In this document: piece by piece, positions 23,471 to 35,826 of the stretch
Numbering within the stretch: position 1 is the first letter of the stretch
Layout: the number at the start of each line of letters is the position of its first letter
Assembly: GCF_000283155.1 (NCBI RefSeq)
Contig: NW_004454177.1
Span: 117,614 to 181,613 of the forward strand
Source: Ceratotherium simum simum
Taxonomy: Eukaryota; Chordata; Mammalia; Perissodactyla; Rhinocerotidae
Reading direction: 5' to 3'
DNA: 64,000 bases
Program-made: the position numbers and the translations under genes
The notes under the pieces: model-generated
Told to the model about the DNA's origin: nothing
Databases searched by the model: none
Seen by the model: only the letters and a program-made list of their open reading frames with translations

Positions 23471-24929
23471 GGAAAATTACCCTCCCTTTGCATCTGCTTT
23501 CTAAGACAGCCTGTTCCACTGCTAGGCAATGACACCCTTCTAGATGGGTTCACATCCTCATTTTATACTGGGAAAAGTCTTCTTGCCTTAATGCTCTCTG
23601 GTCATTTCCAGTCTTGACTTTAGAGCACATTTAGTATCTAATTTAGTTTTGGAGATCAGACAATAGGCTTTTCCCATCCCTTTGACACTAGTTTGACACT
23701 AGACCTTAGTATCAACGCCAGTATAGGAGCTTTCAAGTTATAATGCCACATTCAACATGGAGATTCCAATCATAAACTGTGGCAAGTGCCACTGAAAAAA
23801 TTATCAAAAGAAAATGACCAAGCCTAAATGAGTAACGCACATACCACCCTAGAACTGCACAAAAGCGCAGATGGCAAAGAGAGAAACAGTGACATTCTGG
23901 GGGAGAAATGCTGCTGACAACTTGTTTCTTGTTATTAATTTTTGCCATACCTGACTAGTGTCTCTGAGCAATACAAACTTCTGTGAGCTCTGGATCATCT
24001 TTCTTTGGTCAGCAAAGGCTCTCAGAGGTCTTGGGTCCTTGCCTCTGATCAGACACCATGATAACATATGACTCTATAATCCTGTTTGCTTTTTAAGTCC
24101 ATGTCAGGAAAAAGAAGTCCCCAAGGACCAGGAAGGGCTGTATGTGTGGATCTGTTAGTGTGTGAGGGGCAGAGGCTAACAGTGAAACATGGGCAGCAGT
24201 GTGAACACTCACACAGTCCACCTGAGAACACAGTCAAGTTTTCCAAAGTGTTATAGAAAGACCTCACATTTCCTGTTTTTGAGCAGAGCACAGAGTACTC
24301 CAGTCAAAGGAGCTTCAATTCTCCTACTTATAAAGAATTGATTCTCATAGGGTTTGTGCAATCAAAACCTGTACACACTCACTCTCCCTGGATTGCCTCC
24401 TTGGAAGTTTTTTCAGATTCCCTAAGCCCTACTTTGGACTCAGTGATGGCTCTGAGGGAGCAATTAGTCTGTCAACCTTATTCATCATCCAGCTATGATA
24501 CAATAGTAATAAGATTTTAATTACTTATTACTGTAAGGTGGGAGATATCTATGTTCCTCCAAGATTGTTGGCATGGTAGAAAGAGCTTCAATTCTAACTC
24601 TAGATCATCTGCAATGCTAGCCCATTTTTTGCTTGCCTTTTACAACTGCAAGCCCTTGCTTGTGATATCATTTGTCTTGTTGCTTTTGAAATTATCTATA
24701 CATTCACATGACTATACAGTTATCTCTAATAAACATCAGTATTCAAGATAGAAACTCAATTAGTTAGTAATTATTTACTATGCATCAACTATCATTATGT
24801 GTCCTTCAAGTCAGTACCCCTAAAGAGAAATAGTCACACACTGGACACATTTGTAGGAGGGTGATCAGTATAAATAAAGTGTTTGTAAACCATTTCAAAA
24901 GAAAAATGATTGACTAAATAGCTAGTATT

Positions 24930-25145
24930 CAGTTAACAATTCATTGTAAGCACTTACCATGTGCTAAGCACTATGATAAATCTTAAATTAATTATTACAT
25001 TTAATATCCAAAAGAAACTTTATAAAGTAGGTGGTATTATTTAACAGACAAAGAAACTGAAATGCAGATTAAACAACTTGAAGATTGCTTATCTAGAAAG
25101 TGACTGAGCTGACCCTTTAATTTCCAAGCCAATGCTCACAATCAT
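24930..25145 (-). repeat. MIR SINE, antisense
   Basis: 'GCACTTACCATGTGCTAAGC', 'AAAGTAGGTGGTATTATT', 'CAAAGAAACTGAAATGCAG' and 'AAAGTGACTGAGCTGACCC' follow the reverse-complement MIR order. Confidence 0.65.
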
Positions 25146-25799
25146 AGGATAGTGATCCTATGAAAAATTCCAGAGATTTGGGCTTTGCATTCAAAGAGAA
25201 ACAGAGATGTAATGTGGTCTTCAAATGTTGCAGGGCTGGCAGATAGACTTGATATGCAGCTGTTCCATGTGGTGACTCAGGAATCATGGGCAGATATAGT
25301 AGAAAGACAGATTTATTCTCAATGTAGAAAGGAAGTATTTAATTAAAAAAAAAAAAAGGTACATCAATGAAACAAGCAACCTTGTGGCGTGGTTAGCTTC
25401 TTGTCACTGGAAATATCCAAGAAGGTGTAAAGGGAATCATCTTTCAGATATGCCTTTAAGAATATTTTCAATTTGAATGAAAAATTTGAGTTAAAGTTCT
25501 TACTAATTCTAAAATTATTTGATTTTATTTATACTGTAAAACTTTTCAATGATACTGACCTTACACAATAAAAGTGGAGCTTTAATTTAATGATGATAAT
25601 TCTACTAACCCCTATGCAAAAGAAATTATGCATTATGAATATGACCATAGTGGTTACAAAAGTAACTATTGTAATGCCAAGACCGTTGTGAAAACATTTT
25701 TAGGAGAGGAGAAACACGTGTCATAGAGGGAGTCCAGATGCTACACAAACAGGGTCTCAAGTGGCCTGTTGGGATTCTTAGTGACCAGAGCATAGTTTT

Positions 25800-26020
25800 A
25801 ATAATAGCTAATATCTACTGTGCGTTTGCTATACATTGGCATTGTGCTCAGCGCTCAACATGTATTATCTCTTCCAATTATCGTTAGAAATCTACTAGGC
25901 AGGCAGTATAATTTCCCCCATTTCTAGTAGAAAATTTAGTCTCAAAGAGTTTTAGCAACTTAAGCAAGGTAATAGAGGTGGTTAATGGTAGAGATGTATC
26001 TCAAATCCAGGATGATATTA
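25800..26020 (-). repeat. MIR SINE, antisense
   Basis: 'TGTGCTCAGCGCTCAACATG', 'TAGGCAGGCAGTATAATTTC' and 'TTTTAGCAACTTAAGCAAGG' follow the reverse-complement MIR order; strongly diverged. Confidence 0.55.
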
Positions 26021-26139
26021 CTGCTCCCTTTGACTTATAAAGAAAAAAATCTTTATAGCTAATTTTGATTTTCCAAAACTCATTCATAACTAATATCATC
26101 TTACATTTGTGGTTGCTCCAATTTTCCAATGAACTTTTA

Positions 26140-26310
26140 TGTTGTTTTAATTACTACTCTTGAGAACTATGTAAGGTGGTTCTTACTAACCCCATTTTAC
26201 AAATAAGGACATTGGAACTCAGACCAATTGTGACTTTGTAAAGTTAGATGGTATAAGAGCCCAGGCATTCTCAAGCTTAGCTCTCTTTCCACTACGTCAT
26301 CACGGCTTCC
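26140..26310 (-). repeat. MIR SINE fragment, antisense
   Basis: 'CCCCATTTTACAAATAAGGAC' followed by an 'AACTCAGACCAATTG' stretch and 'AGAGCCCAGGCATTCTC' fits a MIR 5' half in reverse complement. Confidence 0.5.
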
Positions 26311-26772
26311 CAAAACAATTCCATACAGAAAGCAGCTGTCCCTGAATGAGTTGAGAATTATCAATAGACTCATTTTAAAGATTTGGAAGACTCATGTATA
26401 CCCTTCCAGACATTACTGGTTTAATCTTGTATTCCCTAACAAAATTATGACAAACTGTAACGAGAGTGAAAGCAAGAGCGAGTACGAGAGAGTGTGCACA
26501 CACACAAGAGAAGCTTGTTCAGCTCATGTCCTGTTTCATAGGGAATGAGTTGCAGAAAATTCAGTAGATATTTCTCAAGAGAGCTGTCTTGCTATGTTGC
26601 TATGGTAGACTTGTAGGGAAATTTTCCTTATGCTTGAATCATTCTTGTTTTAGTCAGAGAAAACAGCCTGCCTCGTTTAACTTTTTTTTCCTCCACTCCA
26701 GGAATTCAAGTCAGTCACTGGCATATTCCAGCAACAACTGGTTTCTCAACTAATCATTCAGCAAAACTTTCT

Positions 26773-26992
26773 TTTTTTTTTTTTTTTTTAAGATTTTATT
26801 TATTTATTTTTCCCCCCCAAAGCCACCATAGATAGTTGTATGTCATAGCTGCACATCCTTCTAGTTGCTGTATGTGGGACGCGGCCTCAGCATGGCTGGA
26901 GAAGTGGTGCGTCGGTGCGCACCCGGGATCCGAACCCCGGGCCGCCAGCAGCGGAGCATGCGCACTTAACCACTAAGCCACGGGGCCGGCCC
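26773..26992 (-). mobile_element. ERE SINE, short form, antisense
   Basis: Starts with a 20-nt T-run (inverted tail) and ATTTATTTATTT, then CCCCCCCAAAG, GCACATCCTTCTAGTTGC and the inverted head ending CCACGGGGCCGGCCC. Flanks AAAACTTTCT (26763-26772) and AAACCTTTCT (26993-27002) form a 10-bp duplication with one change. CpG sites are well kept, which suggests a recent copy. Confidence 0.93.
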
Positions 26993-27794
26993 AAACCTTT
27001 CTGATTATAAATAGCAGAGCCAAGTCTAGGCATTCTTGGTCCAGTAACAGGTGCTTGATTGTTTGTTGGCAGGACTGGGGTCTGGGGTGAATGGCCAAGC
27101 ATATTTCTTCCTTTACCTGCAAAGACTCTGTGGGGAAGAATTGGACTGTGAGCCAAAAATGGAAGAGAGTAAATGATGGCTACTTACTGGGTGATAAATT
27201 TCTTAAGCTGCTATTTTCTTTTCTTTCTTTCTCTTTTTTTTTTCTCTCATGGGAAAGGGCTCAATTGCTTTGCCTGCCTTCCTGACAATTTAATGGTTTC
27301 TATGGAAAAAGTGTGATCTACCTAATGAAGGAGTTAAAGTCATAAATATAAGAATAAAACTTATATTTTCTGCATTTTTATTGGGGAGAGATGGGAATGA
27401 CAGAAATATCAGGGACTTGAATTCCTGGAAACTCTCTTGAGTGACGTGGTATCCTCAGTCATCACCAATTCCTAAGTGATTTCTCATGCTTCTATTTGGT
27501 TCCCACTCTCACTATCAAAGCCTATAAACTGATGGGATATGGTTCAGGTAACCACAGCAGGCTGGAAAACTGGAACAGCCCCTGAAATCAGATGGAGCAG
27601 ACTAGGTACTAGGAGAGAGATCACTAATCTAGCAGAGTCTGAGATGTAGCCCAGTCCGTTAAGCAAACCACAGTATCCAATTTCCATTGCACAGGCAGAC
27701 AAGTAGGTCAATGTTCAGGAAGAGTAAAACTTTTAATAAGCAACAGATATCTTAGAAGATGCAGTAGAACATCCCTACAAAAGGACAAACCATA

Positions 27795-27900
27795 TATATA
27801 GAGAGAGATGTAGCTCCATGTTATATATATATATATCACGTCATATATATCATATCATGTATATCATATATCATATATGTATCATATGAGATATATTCAT
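27795..27900. repeat. AT-rich microsatellite, (TATATCA/ATATC)n
   Basis: Runs of TATATATATATA and repeated ATATCATATC units. Likely length-polymorphic. Confidence 0.85.
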
Positions 27901-28679
27901 ACATCCTCTGGACTTGGATCCAGGGACAGGTTGCAGGACCTCATGAAGGAGGATTGAAAGAATAAGCAGAACTCCAATCCAGGGAGACCAAGTTCATGAC
28001 CAAGTGACCCAAATCGAGATATGAGCGCAGACGACAAGGGAAAGGTCCTATTATCAGAACTGCAACACAAGGAGAGAGCAACATAATAGCAAGGGAATTG
28101 AAACTGAGGCCTAGACAAAGCTGCTTTGAGTCCCAGCTGCTTAAAGCTTAAATGCTTCCTTCCAAAGGGCAATACTGGTCCTCAAAGCTGAGGCAAGGCT
28201 GTGCCTACAAAGACTGCTCCAAGAGATCCAGGCAGGAGAAGAAGAGGGTAGTACAGTTTGGGAATCTGCCAGAGTAAGCACTAAAAATATGCTAGAACCC
28301 CAAGCAGAGTCTGTCCTGCTCTATTTTACTCCACTGGACTGAGTAGCAAATTCACCATGGAAAGAATGTACTTCTGGAAAGCTATATGATTAATAATGAC
28401 TGTATTTATTATTATATAAATGTTTATTATTTCCTAAATATATAACAAAAAGGTATAATATTATGCCAATATGGGATGTCACAAATAGTAATTATAATAA
28501 TACGTAATATCTACTTACTAATAGATAATTATAACGATAATGAATCTATGAGTTTGAAAATGATTTGAAATTATTTTGTGCAATAGCTAAAATTGGAAAG
28601 AGAATAGACAGAGAACTGTCCTTTAGTTTTCTGACCTCTTTTATCACTGCCTTTTTACCATAAATTCTTGGCATTTCAA

Positions 28680-29010
28680 ACTCTCAGTTGTTCCTGGAAT
28701 TCTTCACGGTATCTCAAACCTTCATGTCATTGCTCACCTTTTCTGTGTTGCTTGGAATGCTTGCATCCCATTTCTTTGCCTGGATAACTTAAGTCCTAAT
28801 ACGTATATAATTTTCTCTTTGAAGCCTTCTCTTCCCAATTGGATTGGGTAGGCTAAATATACTTTTTAGCATTATATTACCATCCTGTTCATAAGTCCAG
28901 CAAATAATTTCCCTGAAAGCTAAGATCATATCTTTCCTGTTAACTGCTGTATTTTTAGCACTTAGCACAATTCATTGTACAAAAAAGTGTTTGATCCATA
29001 AAAGTGGATG
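28680..29010 (+). repeat. LINE L2 3' end fragment (probable)
   Basis: The L2 tail order is present: 'GAAGCCTTCTCTTCCCAATTG', 'AAAGCTAAGATCATATC', 'GCTGTATTTTTAGCACTTAGC', then a degenerated 'TTTGATCCATAAA' end. Confidence 0.6.
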
Positions 29011-29439
29011 TATGAATAACAAATCAGCTTTCTAATATCCCCAAGTAACACTTACAGGTTTTCCTGAACAGTCCAACAGCAAAACAGTTGTTGTTAGATA
29101 TTAATGCTCTTCACCAATCTGTCTGATTCTCGTCTCCTTGCAAGCACAGGAGAGGACTGCACTTCCCTGCCACTTAAAACTGGACGTGGCCATGTTTTGA
29201 CCAATGATGTAAGCATAAATGAAATATATTCACTTCTAGGCAAAAACATTTAAGAATAATGTGAAATTCATCATATTTTCTTTTCCTCTGCCTAGATCAT
29301 CTTGATGCATGTGCTATTACGGAGATGCCATAAATTTGAAGCATCCTACAATACTAAGCCACTATTGATAGTCACCTAGACATAAAGTAGTCACTGCATG
29401 AGTGAGAAATAATTCTATGGTATGTTAAACCATTGACTT

Positions 29440-29530
29440 TCTTCTTCCTTCCTTCCCTTCCTTTCTTCTTCCCTGTTTTAATCCCTCTGTCTCTCTCTTT
29501 CTCTCTACCTTTTTCCCTTTCTCTCTTTCC
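29440..29530. repeat. Polypyrimidine (TTCC/TCTC)n tract
   Basis: About 90 bases of almost pure C/T on the plus strand (CTTCCTTCCTTCCCTTCC, then TCTCTCTCTTTCTCTC). Imperfect microsatellite. Confidence 0.85.
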
Positions 29531-29959
29531 TACTGTATCATAACCCAGTTTATCCTGACAAATACACAATTCACAGAACTAGAGGTTGAAGTTATTTGGG
29601 TCTACTCTCACACACAATAAAATAAGTTGGAAATACAGACTAGTTTATAGGATATTAAAATTCAGTATGAAAAAGTTTATGTAAGAGGAATACAAGGTTC
29701 AGAAAAGACTGTACAGGGTACGTAGACTTTAAGCTGAAGACTGAAAGATATTAGCTAGAATGAAATAAATCCAACTCTGGTTAAATCAGCTTTCCTTTTA
29801 CTCTCCTCCTGCATTCAAGCAGCTGAACATAGCTGGAGAAAAACACCCAACTATGATGACTGGTATTACTTGAAATTTGTAACCATTAACTCAAGCAAGT
29901 CCTTGGAGCTGCCCACAAACTCACTTTTCCTGGTCCACCCACACATTTACTCTCCTTAA

Positions 29960-30095
29960 CAACCACTTCACTCTTTCTGTCTGAAATATCAATATAGATA
30001 TATATCAAATCATTATGTTGTACACCTTAAACTAATACAATGTTATATGTCAATTACATCTCAATAAAACTGGAAAAAATAAATAAAAAGAAGAA
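29960..30095 (+). mobile_element. L1 LINE 3' end fragment
   Basis: 'CAAATCATTATGTTGTACAC', 'CTTAAACTAATACAATG' and 'TCAATTACATCTCAATAAAAC' followed by an A-rich tail is the 3' terminus of an L1MA/MB-type element. Confidence 0.75.
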
Positions 30096-31079
30096 AGAAA
30101 TGTCTCCTTCCTTCCTCATTGCAAGCCCATGACCTTTGCTTCTATTTTACTGGGAAAACAGAAGAAACCAGAGGAGAAATGGCACACATTCTAGGACCAC
30201 ATCTCCCAACTTGCCCCTATCTGCACTCACCCACGCTACCTTTCTTCTTGCTATTGGGACTGAATTCTGCTTGTTTGTCTCCAAGGCCAACCCGTCCAAC
30301 TTGTGTCCTGAGCAAGCTGATTTGAAGACAATCGGAAGTTGATTTAACCAGAGTTGGAATTATTTATTCCTGGCTATTATTCTTTAGTTTCTTGCTTAAA
30401 GTTAAATTTTACTTAAAGTTTACTCCACAAAGCTTTCTCTCAACATGTACTTCCCTTATCTTAAACCTTTCACACTACACTGTAATTTCCTGACCATACC
30501 TTTTTAAGGATATTAGTACAAGAATTATCCCTTCTCTTCCTTGCAATTTTATCTTTTTTTTCCTTTAATGGATCCTTCTTTTCACTTCTCAAATATCTCT
30601 CTCATTTACAGCAAGACTCCACAAAAGAAAAAAAAGTTGTTCATACTGACTGTCTACATTTCTCACTCTTTTCTCATGGAAGGTCAAGAAGGATTGCAAG
30701 AGCTCCCTGTGCTCCAGGACAGACCACTTTTCCTCCATTCTCTTTGGTAGTAGTGCAGAGACATCCCAGAAGCTCAGTAGGCTTTGGTAAGACCATCCCT
30801 TCTCTGGCTTCCCTCTCACCATTGGCAAGAATGAAAAAGGGCCCTGGAATTCTATGTGCACTTAGTGAAGCCCTTCCTGTCCCTAGATCTCAAACTCACA
30901 GCCAAAGTACCACTATCAGCTTGTATATGATTAATACTAAAAATATTTTGCTCCATAAACATTAACCCTTGCTCAGTTTTAGAAAATCATTCTTCATCTT
31001 CTGACGTCTAATCCCTGCAAGACTCTTTTGGTAGTGAGGCAAGCCTCAATATCATCCCAGAATTTCTTATTCTACTTTC

Positions 31080-31280
31080 CTGTTTTGTTTTTTTCACATC
31101 ACATAACAGCATCTCATTTGCTGTATATTTTACTTATGCAGTTGCTTGTCTTCTTCCACTAGGATGCAAATTCCATGAGGGTAAGGGGTTTATTTGTTTT
31201 GTTCACCACAGTATCCCCAACATATAAAAGAGTGTCTGGCACATAGTAGGCACTCAATAAATATTCATTTAAATATATTA
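31080..31280 (+). repeat. LINE L2 3' terminus
   Basis: Well-preserved L2 tail: 'CACTAGGATGCAAATTCCATG', 'GTTCACCACAGTATCCCCAAC', 'GTCTGGCACATAGTAGGCAC', 'TCAATAAATATTCATT'. Upstream sequence from about 30.4 kb may belong to the same element. Confidence 0.75.
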
Positions 31281-31379
31281 TTGAATTCTTTATTTAACCC
31301 ACTCCAATCAGACTATCATCCTAACTTCTCCACCAAAACAACTCTCTCCACCACCAATAATTTCCATGTTGATTAATCT

Positions 31380-32660
31380 CGTGGTCAATTCTAATTCATC
31401 AGGTTTTTTGATGTATCAGGACCATGTGTCAGAGTAGTTCACTATGTTCTTCTTGAACTACTTATTATATTTGCCTTCCAGTTACTCTTTCTTGGCTCTA
31501 TCTTTCCATCTTCTCATCTGTCTTCATCACATTATTCCAACCTCTAAATGCTGGAGTGCCCAAGGGTTCAATTGCTAAGTCTTTTATCTTTGCATTCACT
31601 CCCACCATGTTCTCACAATTTTAAATCCTATCTACACTCACAAATTTATATTTCTAGCCCAGACTTTTCCCCTGAATTCCAGACTCATGTATCCAACTTC
31701 TTATTCAATATCTCCATGTAGGTGCCTAGTAAGCATCTCAAATTTACTATAACCAAAAGGGAACTCCTGATTTTCCCTTCCAAACTTCTCCCACAGCCAT
31801 CCCTATCTCAGTAAATAAAAACTCAAATCTTCCAACTGCTCAGACCAAAAACTTGAAGTCATCTTTCTCTCTTCTTTTCTTCCACTCTAAATGCAACCCA
31901 TCAGCAAATCCTGTCAGTTCTACCTTCAAAATATATCCAGAAAGCAATCACTTTGCACTATCCTACTATTTCCACTTAGGGCAATAGCATCCAAACTAGT
32001 TTCCACGAATCTTTCATTGCCGTAAACCTCCAAGTTTATTCACCTCAGTGAAGTGAGAACAGTTCTTTTAAAACGTAAGTCAATCATGTTGCTCCTCTGC
32101 TAATAATATTTGAATGGTTTCCCATTTCACTCAGGTTAAAATCAGGTTTTATAATGACCTGTAAGACACTACACAACCTGGCTCCTTGCTACATTTCTGA
32201 CAATCTTCCATCAATGTCTGTCATTGGTTAAGCAACACTGGCTTCCTGCCTAATTATTTAATACTCCAAATATTTTACTGCCTCAGGGATTTTGCAAGTG
32301 CTATTTCTTTTGTCTTTTCCCAGGTAGTTCATTTTCTTATATTTAGTTAGTCCAAATTACATGAGAAAAGTCTTCCCTAAAATACTTTATATAAAACTAG
32401 CAGCCCTCCACCAATGCCATATGACTTATCTCCCATTTCCTACTATAACCTTCTTTAGAGCTCTTACCACCACCTTCCACACATGGTATCTATCTATTTT
32501 TTATTTGCTATTGTTTGTTTCCCTCAACAAGAGTGGACGGTCCATGAAGAAAGGGATTTTTGTCTGTTAGTTCACTGTTGTTTCTCCTCTTCTTAGAACA
32601 ATGCCAAGCGCATGGTAAATGCTCTAAAATATTTGTTAAGTTAATGAATTGATTAATTTA
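31380..32660 (+). mobile_element. LINE L2, 3' 1.3 kb including RT remnant and 3' UTR
   Basis: One long diverged L2. The order follows the element: 'GGAGTGCCCAAGGGTTCAATT' (remnant of the RT GVPQGS block, 31553-31573), 'CCAGACTCATGTATCCAAC', 'AACCCATCAGCAAATCCTG', 'TCAATCATGTTGCTCC', 'CAGGGATTTTGCAAGTGC', then the tail to 'TAAAATATTTGTTAAG'. No intact ORF. Confidence 0.8.
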
Positions 32661-32805
32661 CTTCTGGAATTGTTTATCTGTCTTCCTCTGATAGAAATGT
32701 AAATTCCACGAGGGTAAATGTTTTGTTCGTTTTGTTCACCGCTGTATCCCCAACACCTAGAATAGTGCTTGGCATGTAGTAGGCAATTTAATTACTTAAT
32801 TTCAA
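32660..32805 (+). repeat. LINE L2 3' terminus, second copy in tandem
   Basis: 'GAAATGTAAATTCCACGAGG', 'GTTCACCGCTGTATCCCC' and 'GTGCTTGGCATGTAGTAGGC' repeat the L2 tail directly after the previous one. Confidence 0.75.
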
Positions 32806-32976
32806 TGGGATGGACTGCACAGGGTTCTCAGAGGAAGGAACATACATTACAGAGAGGCTCAGAGGAAAAGAAAAACAAACTTCCTTCTAGGAACTTAAAT
32901 CAGTTCTGAATGGCTAGAGAATAGAGTATAGAGCCTGGAGTGGTATTTGCAAACGTGAAGGAAAAAAAGCAGAGCC

Positions 32977-33278
32977 GGGGCCGGCCCCATGGCTTGGCGG
33001 GTGAGTGCGTGCGCTCCACTATTGGCGGCCCGGGTTCGGATCCCGGGGGGCGCACCGACGCACCGCTTCTCCGGCCATGCTGAGGCCGCGTCCCACATAC
33101 AGCAACTAGAAGGATGTGCAGCTATGACGTGCAACTATCTACTGGGACTTTGGGGGAAAAAAAAGGAGGAGGATTGGCAATAGACGTTAGCTCAGAGCTG
33201 AGCTTCCTCAGCAAAAAGAGGAGGATTAGCACGGATGTTAGCTCAGGGCTGATCTTCCTCACAAAAATAAATAAATAA
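32977..33278 (+). mobile_element. ERE SINE, long form with two tail modules
   Basis: Head GGGGCCGGCCCCATGGCTTG, GGTTCGGATCCCGGGG, GACGCACCGCTTCTCC; body CTAGAAGGATGTGCAGC; then two GAGGAGGATT modules, each followed by GTTAGCTCAG, ending in CACAAAAATAAATAAATAAG. I could not see a clean duplication. Confidence 0.92.
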
Positions 33279-33829
33279 GTTCCTTGGGCAATGCTGACAG
33301 TTGGGAACCACTTTCAAAAAAAAAAAAAAATGATAGTTTTTTAAATTTATATAGATAAAATCCAATGCTTGCCTGTACGTTTTTCTCTTTGAGAACCCAG
33401 TCAGTCACCTACAAATAGCTTCAGGAATTTTAGTGATATTTGAGCCTAAGTCCAAGATATGCTGACTTAAAATATGAGTAATGTGAGGTACTAAAATTCA
33501 CTTTGGAACTTATATTGCGATCTCAATTTGTTTTTTCATTCATCACAATTTGTGGAATATGATCTTAAAGATCCTGAGGAGTTCAATTCATAAATTTGCT
33601 ATATAAAGTTTCCAGGGGAACAACTTTATCAGAGCCCTTATCCTACCTGGAAGAAAGGCATTTCTCCCACTCCAGTCTCCTCTAGCTTTCTTGTCTCACC
33701 TAAAGGGTGAGGGCAGCTAGAGAACACTTGTGAAGGTCCCAGGTGAGGGACACAGGCCCACTGAAGATGGAGATTTAATTATAAGATAATAGAATGCTTC
33801 GCCTTCCCACACCTTACCAACAAATCAAC

Positions 33830-34199
33830 AGGGCTTCATTATAACAGTAGATTATAGCTAAAACAGCTACAAGGCACAGATTCTCTCTGAGAAATACTTA
33901 AGGTTGCCTAAAGGCAATAGGAGAGGTGAAAACAAGGACATTAGAGGAATCTGAAGCCACTGGCAGCTACAGCCACAGAAAACATTAAACATGTCCAAAC
34001 TCGTAACCAGATTAACATAAAACCTCACACTAAAGTCTCTTTAACTCAATTCTTACCCAATACATTATGTCTGGCTTTCAGCAAAACATTCCCAGGCATG
34101 CTAAAAGATAAGAGAAAACATAGTCTAAAGAGACAAAGCAAGCATCAGATCCAGAGTTAGTTATGACTAAAATGTTGGCTCTATCAGACAGGGAATTTA
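33830..34199 (+). mobile_element. Ancient L1M LINE, 5' UTR/ORF1 start region (part 1)
   Basis: 'ACAGTAGATTATAGCTAAAAC', 'TGAAGCCACTGGCAGC', 'TCTGGCTTTCAGCAAAAC' and 'CTATCAGACAGGGAATTTAA' match the pre-ORF1 region of an ancient L1M element in sense orientation. Continues at 34502 after an ERE insertion. Confidence 0.65.
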
Positions 34200-34214
34200 A
34201 AATAACTATGACTC

Positions 34215-34486
34215 GGGGCCGGCCCAGTGTCGCAAGCGGTTAAGTGTGCAGGCTCCGCTGCGGCAGCTTAGTGTTCACCGGTTTGGATCCTGGGCACGTG
34301 CCGACGCACCACTTGGCAAGCCATGCTGTGGCAGCATTCCATATAAAGTGGAGGAAGATGGGCATGGATGTTAGCCCAGGGCCAGTCTTCCTCAGCAAAA
34401 AAAAAAAGAGGAGGATTGGCAGATCTTAGGACAGGGCTGATCTTCCTCACCAAAAATAAATAAATAAATAAATAAATTAATTAATT
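34215..34486 (+). mobile_element. ERE SINE, diverged subtype, perfect 15-bp target-site duplication
   Basis: Head GGGGCCGGCCCAGTGTCGC with an altered middle (CCATGCTGTGGCAGCATTCC, CATATAAAGTGGAGGAAG, the subtype lacking CTAGAAGGATG), two tail modules and a (TAAA)n tail. Flanks AAATAACTATGACTC at 34200-34214 and 34487-34501 are identical. It interrupts an L1M element. Confidence 0.93.
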
Positions 34487-34501
34487 AAATAACTATGACT
34501 C

Positions 34502-35826
34502 ATGTTAATGGCTCTAATGGAAAAAGTAGACCATGTACAAGAAAAGATGGGCAATGTAAATAGAGAGAAGGAAACTCTAAAAGGAATCAATATGAAACAC
34601 TAGAAATTGAAAACATTGTAACAGAAATGAAGGATGCCTTTAATGGGCTCATCGTTAGACTTGGCATGACTGAGTAAAAAGTCTTTGAGCTGGAAGATAG
34701 GCCAATAGAAAGTTCCCAAACTAAAATGCAAAGAGAAAACGACAACAAAAACAGAGTAGAATATCCAAAAACCGGCCTCTGAGACAATTTCAAAAGGTAT
34801 AACATATATGTATTTGAAATATCAGAAAGAGAAGAGAGAACAAAGCAGAGAAATATTTAAAGTAATAATGGCCAAAAATTTTCCAACATTAATCACGAAC
34901 ACAAAACCACAGATCCAAGAAGCTCAGATAACACCAAGCAGGATAAATACAAAAATATCTTCACTTATAAGTATCATATTCAAATTGCAGAAAACCAAAG
35001 ACAAAGAAAAAATTTTGGAAGAAGCCAGAGTGGGGGAAAACACTTTACCCAGAAAGAAAAAAGAAGAATTACAGCAGATTTCTTGCCAAAAACTATACAA
35101 GCAAGAAAAGAGTAAACGGAAATATTTAAAGTGTTGAAATATTTGAAGTATAGGATATAAAATTCTATATTAAGTAAAATTATCCCTCAAAAGTGAAAGA
35201 GAAATAAAGACTTTCCCAAACAAAAACTGAAGGAAATCATTTCCAGCAGACCTGTTCTGCAAGAAATATTAAAAGGTATTCTTCAGGAAGAAGGAAAATG
35301 ATATAGGTCAGAAATTCACATCTACATAAAGAAAGAGCAGGAGAAGGAATAAATAAAAGTGAAGTAAATTTTTTTTCTTAATTGATTTAAAAGATAACTA
35401 AAGAAATAATAATAAAGCAGTGGATAATTATAATATATGGATAAGAGAAATGAGTAACAGCAATTCCACAATGGATGGGAGGGAGGAATTAGGAAAACTC
35501 TGTTGTAAGATACCTGCACTACACATAAAGTGGTATAGTGTTATTTGAAGGTGAACTTAAGATCATTTTAAATATACATTGCAAATTCTAGGGCAACAAC
35601 TAAAAAAAATTTTAGAAATATATAATTGATATATTAAGAATGGAAATAAAATGAAATCACATAAAATGCATAATTAAAACTAGTGAAGGTAAAATAAGAG
35701 GGAAAAAATTAAAAAAATATATGGTGGATATTAATCCAATTATAACAATAATTATTTTAAATTTGAATGATATAAATACACCAATTAAAAGATAGAGATT
35801 GTCAGAGTAGATAACAATTAAGACCT
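34502..35826 (+). mobile_element. Ancient L1M LINE, ORF1 and inter-ORF region (part 2)
   Basis: 'GAAGGATGCCTTTAATGGGC' and 'AAGATAGGCCAATAGAAAG' are ORF1 coiled-coil-like sequence. The frame 34808-35137 (109 codons, rich in K, E and Q) is a surviving ORF1 piece, and 'GAAATCATTTCCAGCAGACC' near 35235 is the 3' part of ORF1. Sense orientation; decayed. Confidence 0.7.

Larger units (their letters stand above)
22110..26762. other. Intergenic, unique sequence with scattered MIR copies
   Basis: No gene is supported. It contains several ancient MIRs (listed separately), a (CAA)n/(TAA)n patch near 22640-22670 and 23190-23240, and an A-run at about 25345-25357. Short open frames show no family motif. 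Confidence 0.5.
27003..29959. other. Intergenic, no gene seen
   Basis: Mostly unique sequence. It contains an AT-dinucleotide tract (27795-27900), an L2-like stretch (28680-29010) and a pyrimidine tract (29440-29530). Open frames up to 91 codons have no recognisable family. Confidence 0.5.

Noticed and set aside
27795..27900. Regular AT repeats considered as a CRISPR-like or structured array
   Set aside because: No spacer-repeat regularity; simple dinucleotide microsatellite in a mammalian genome.
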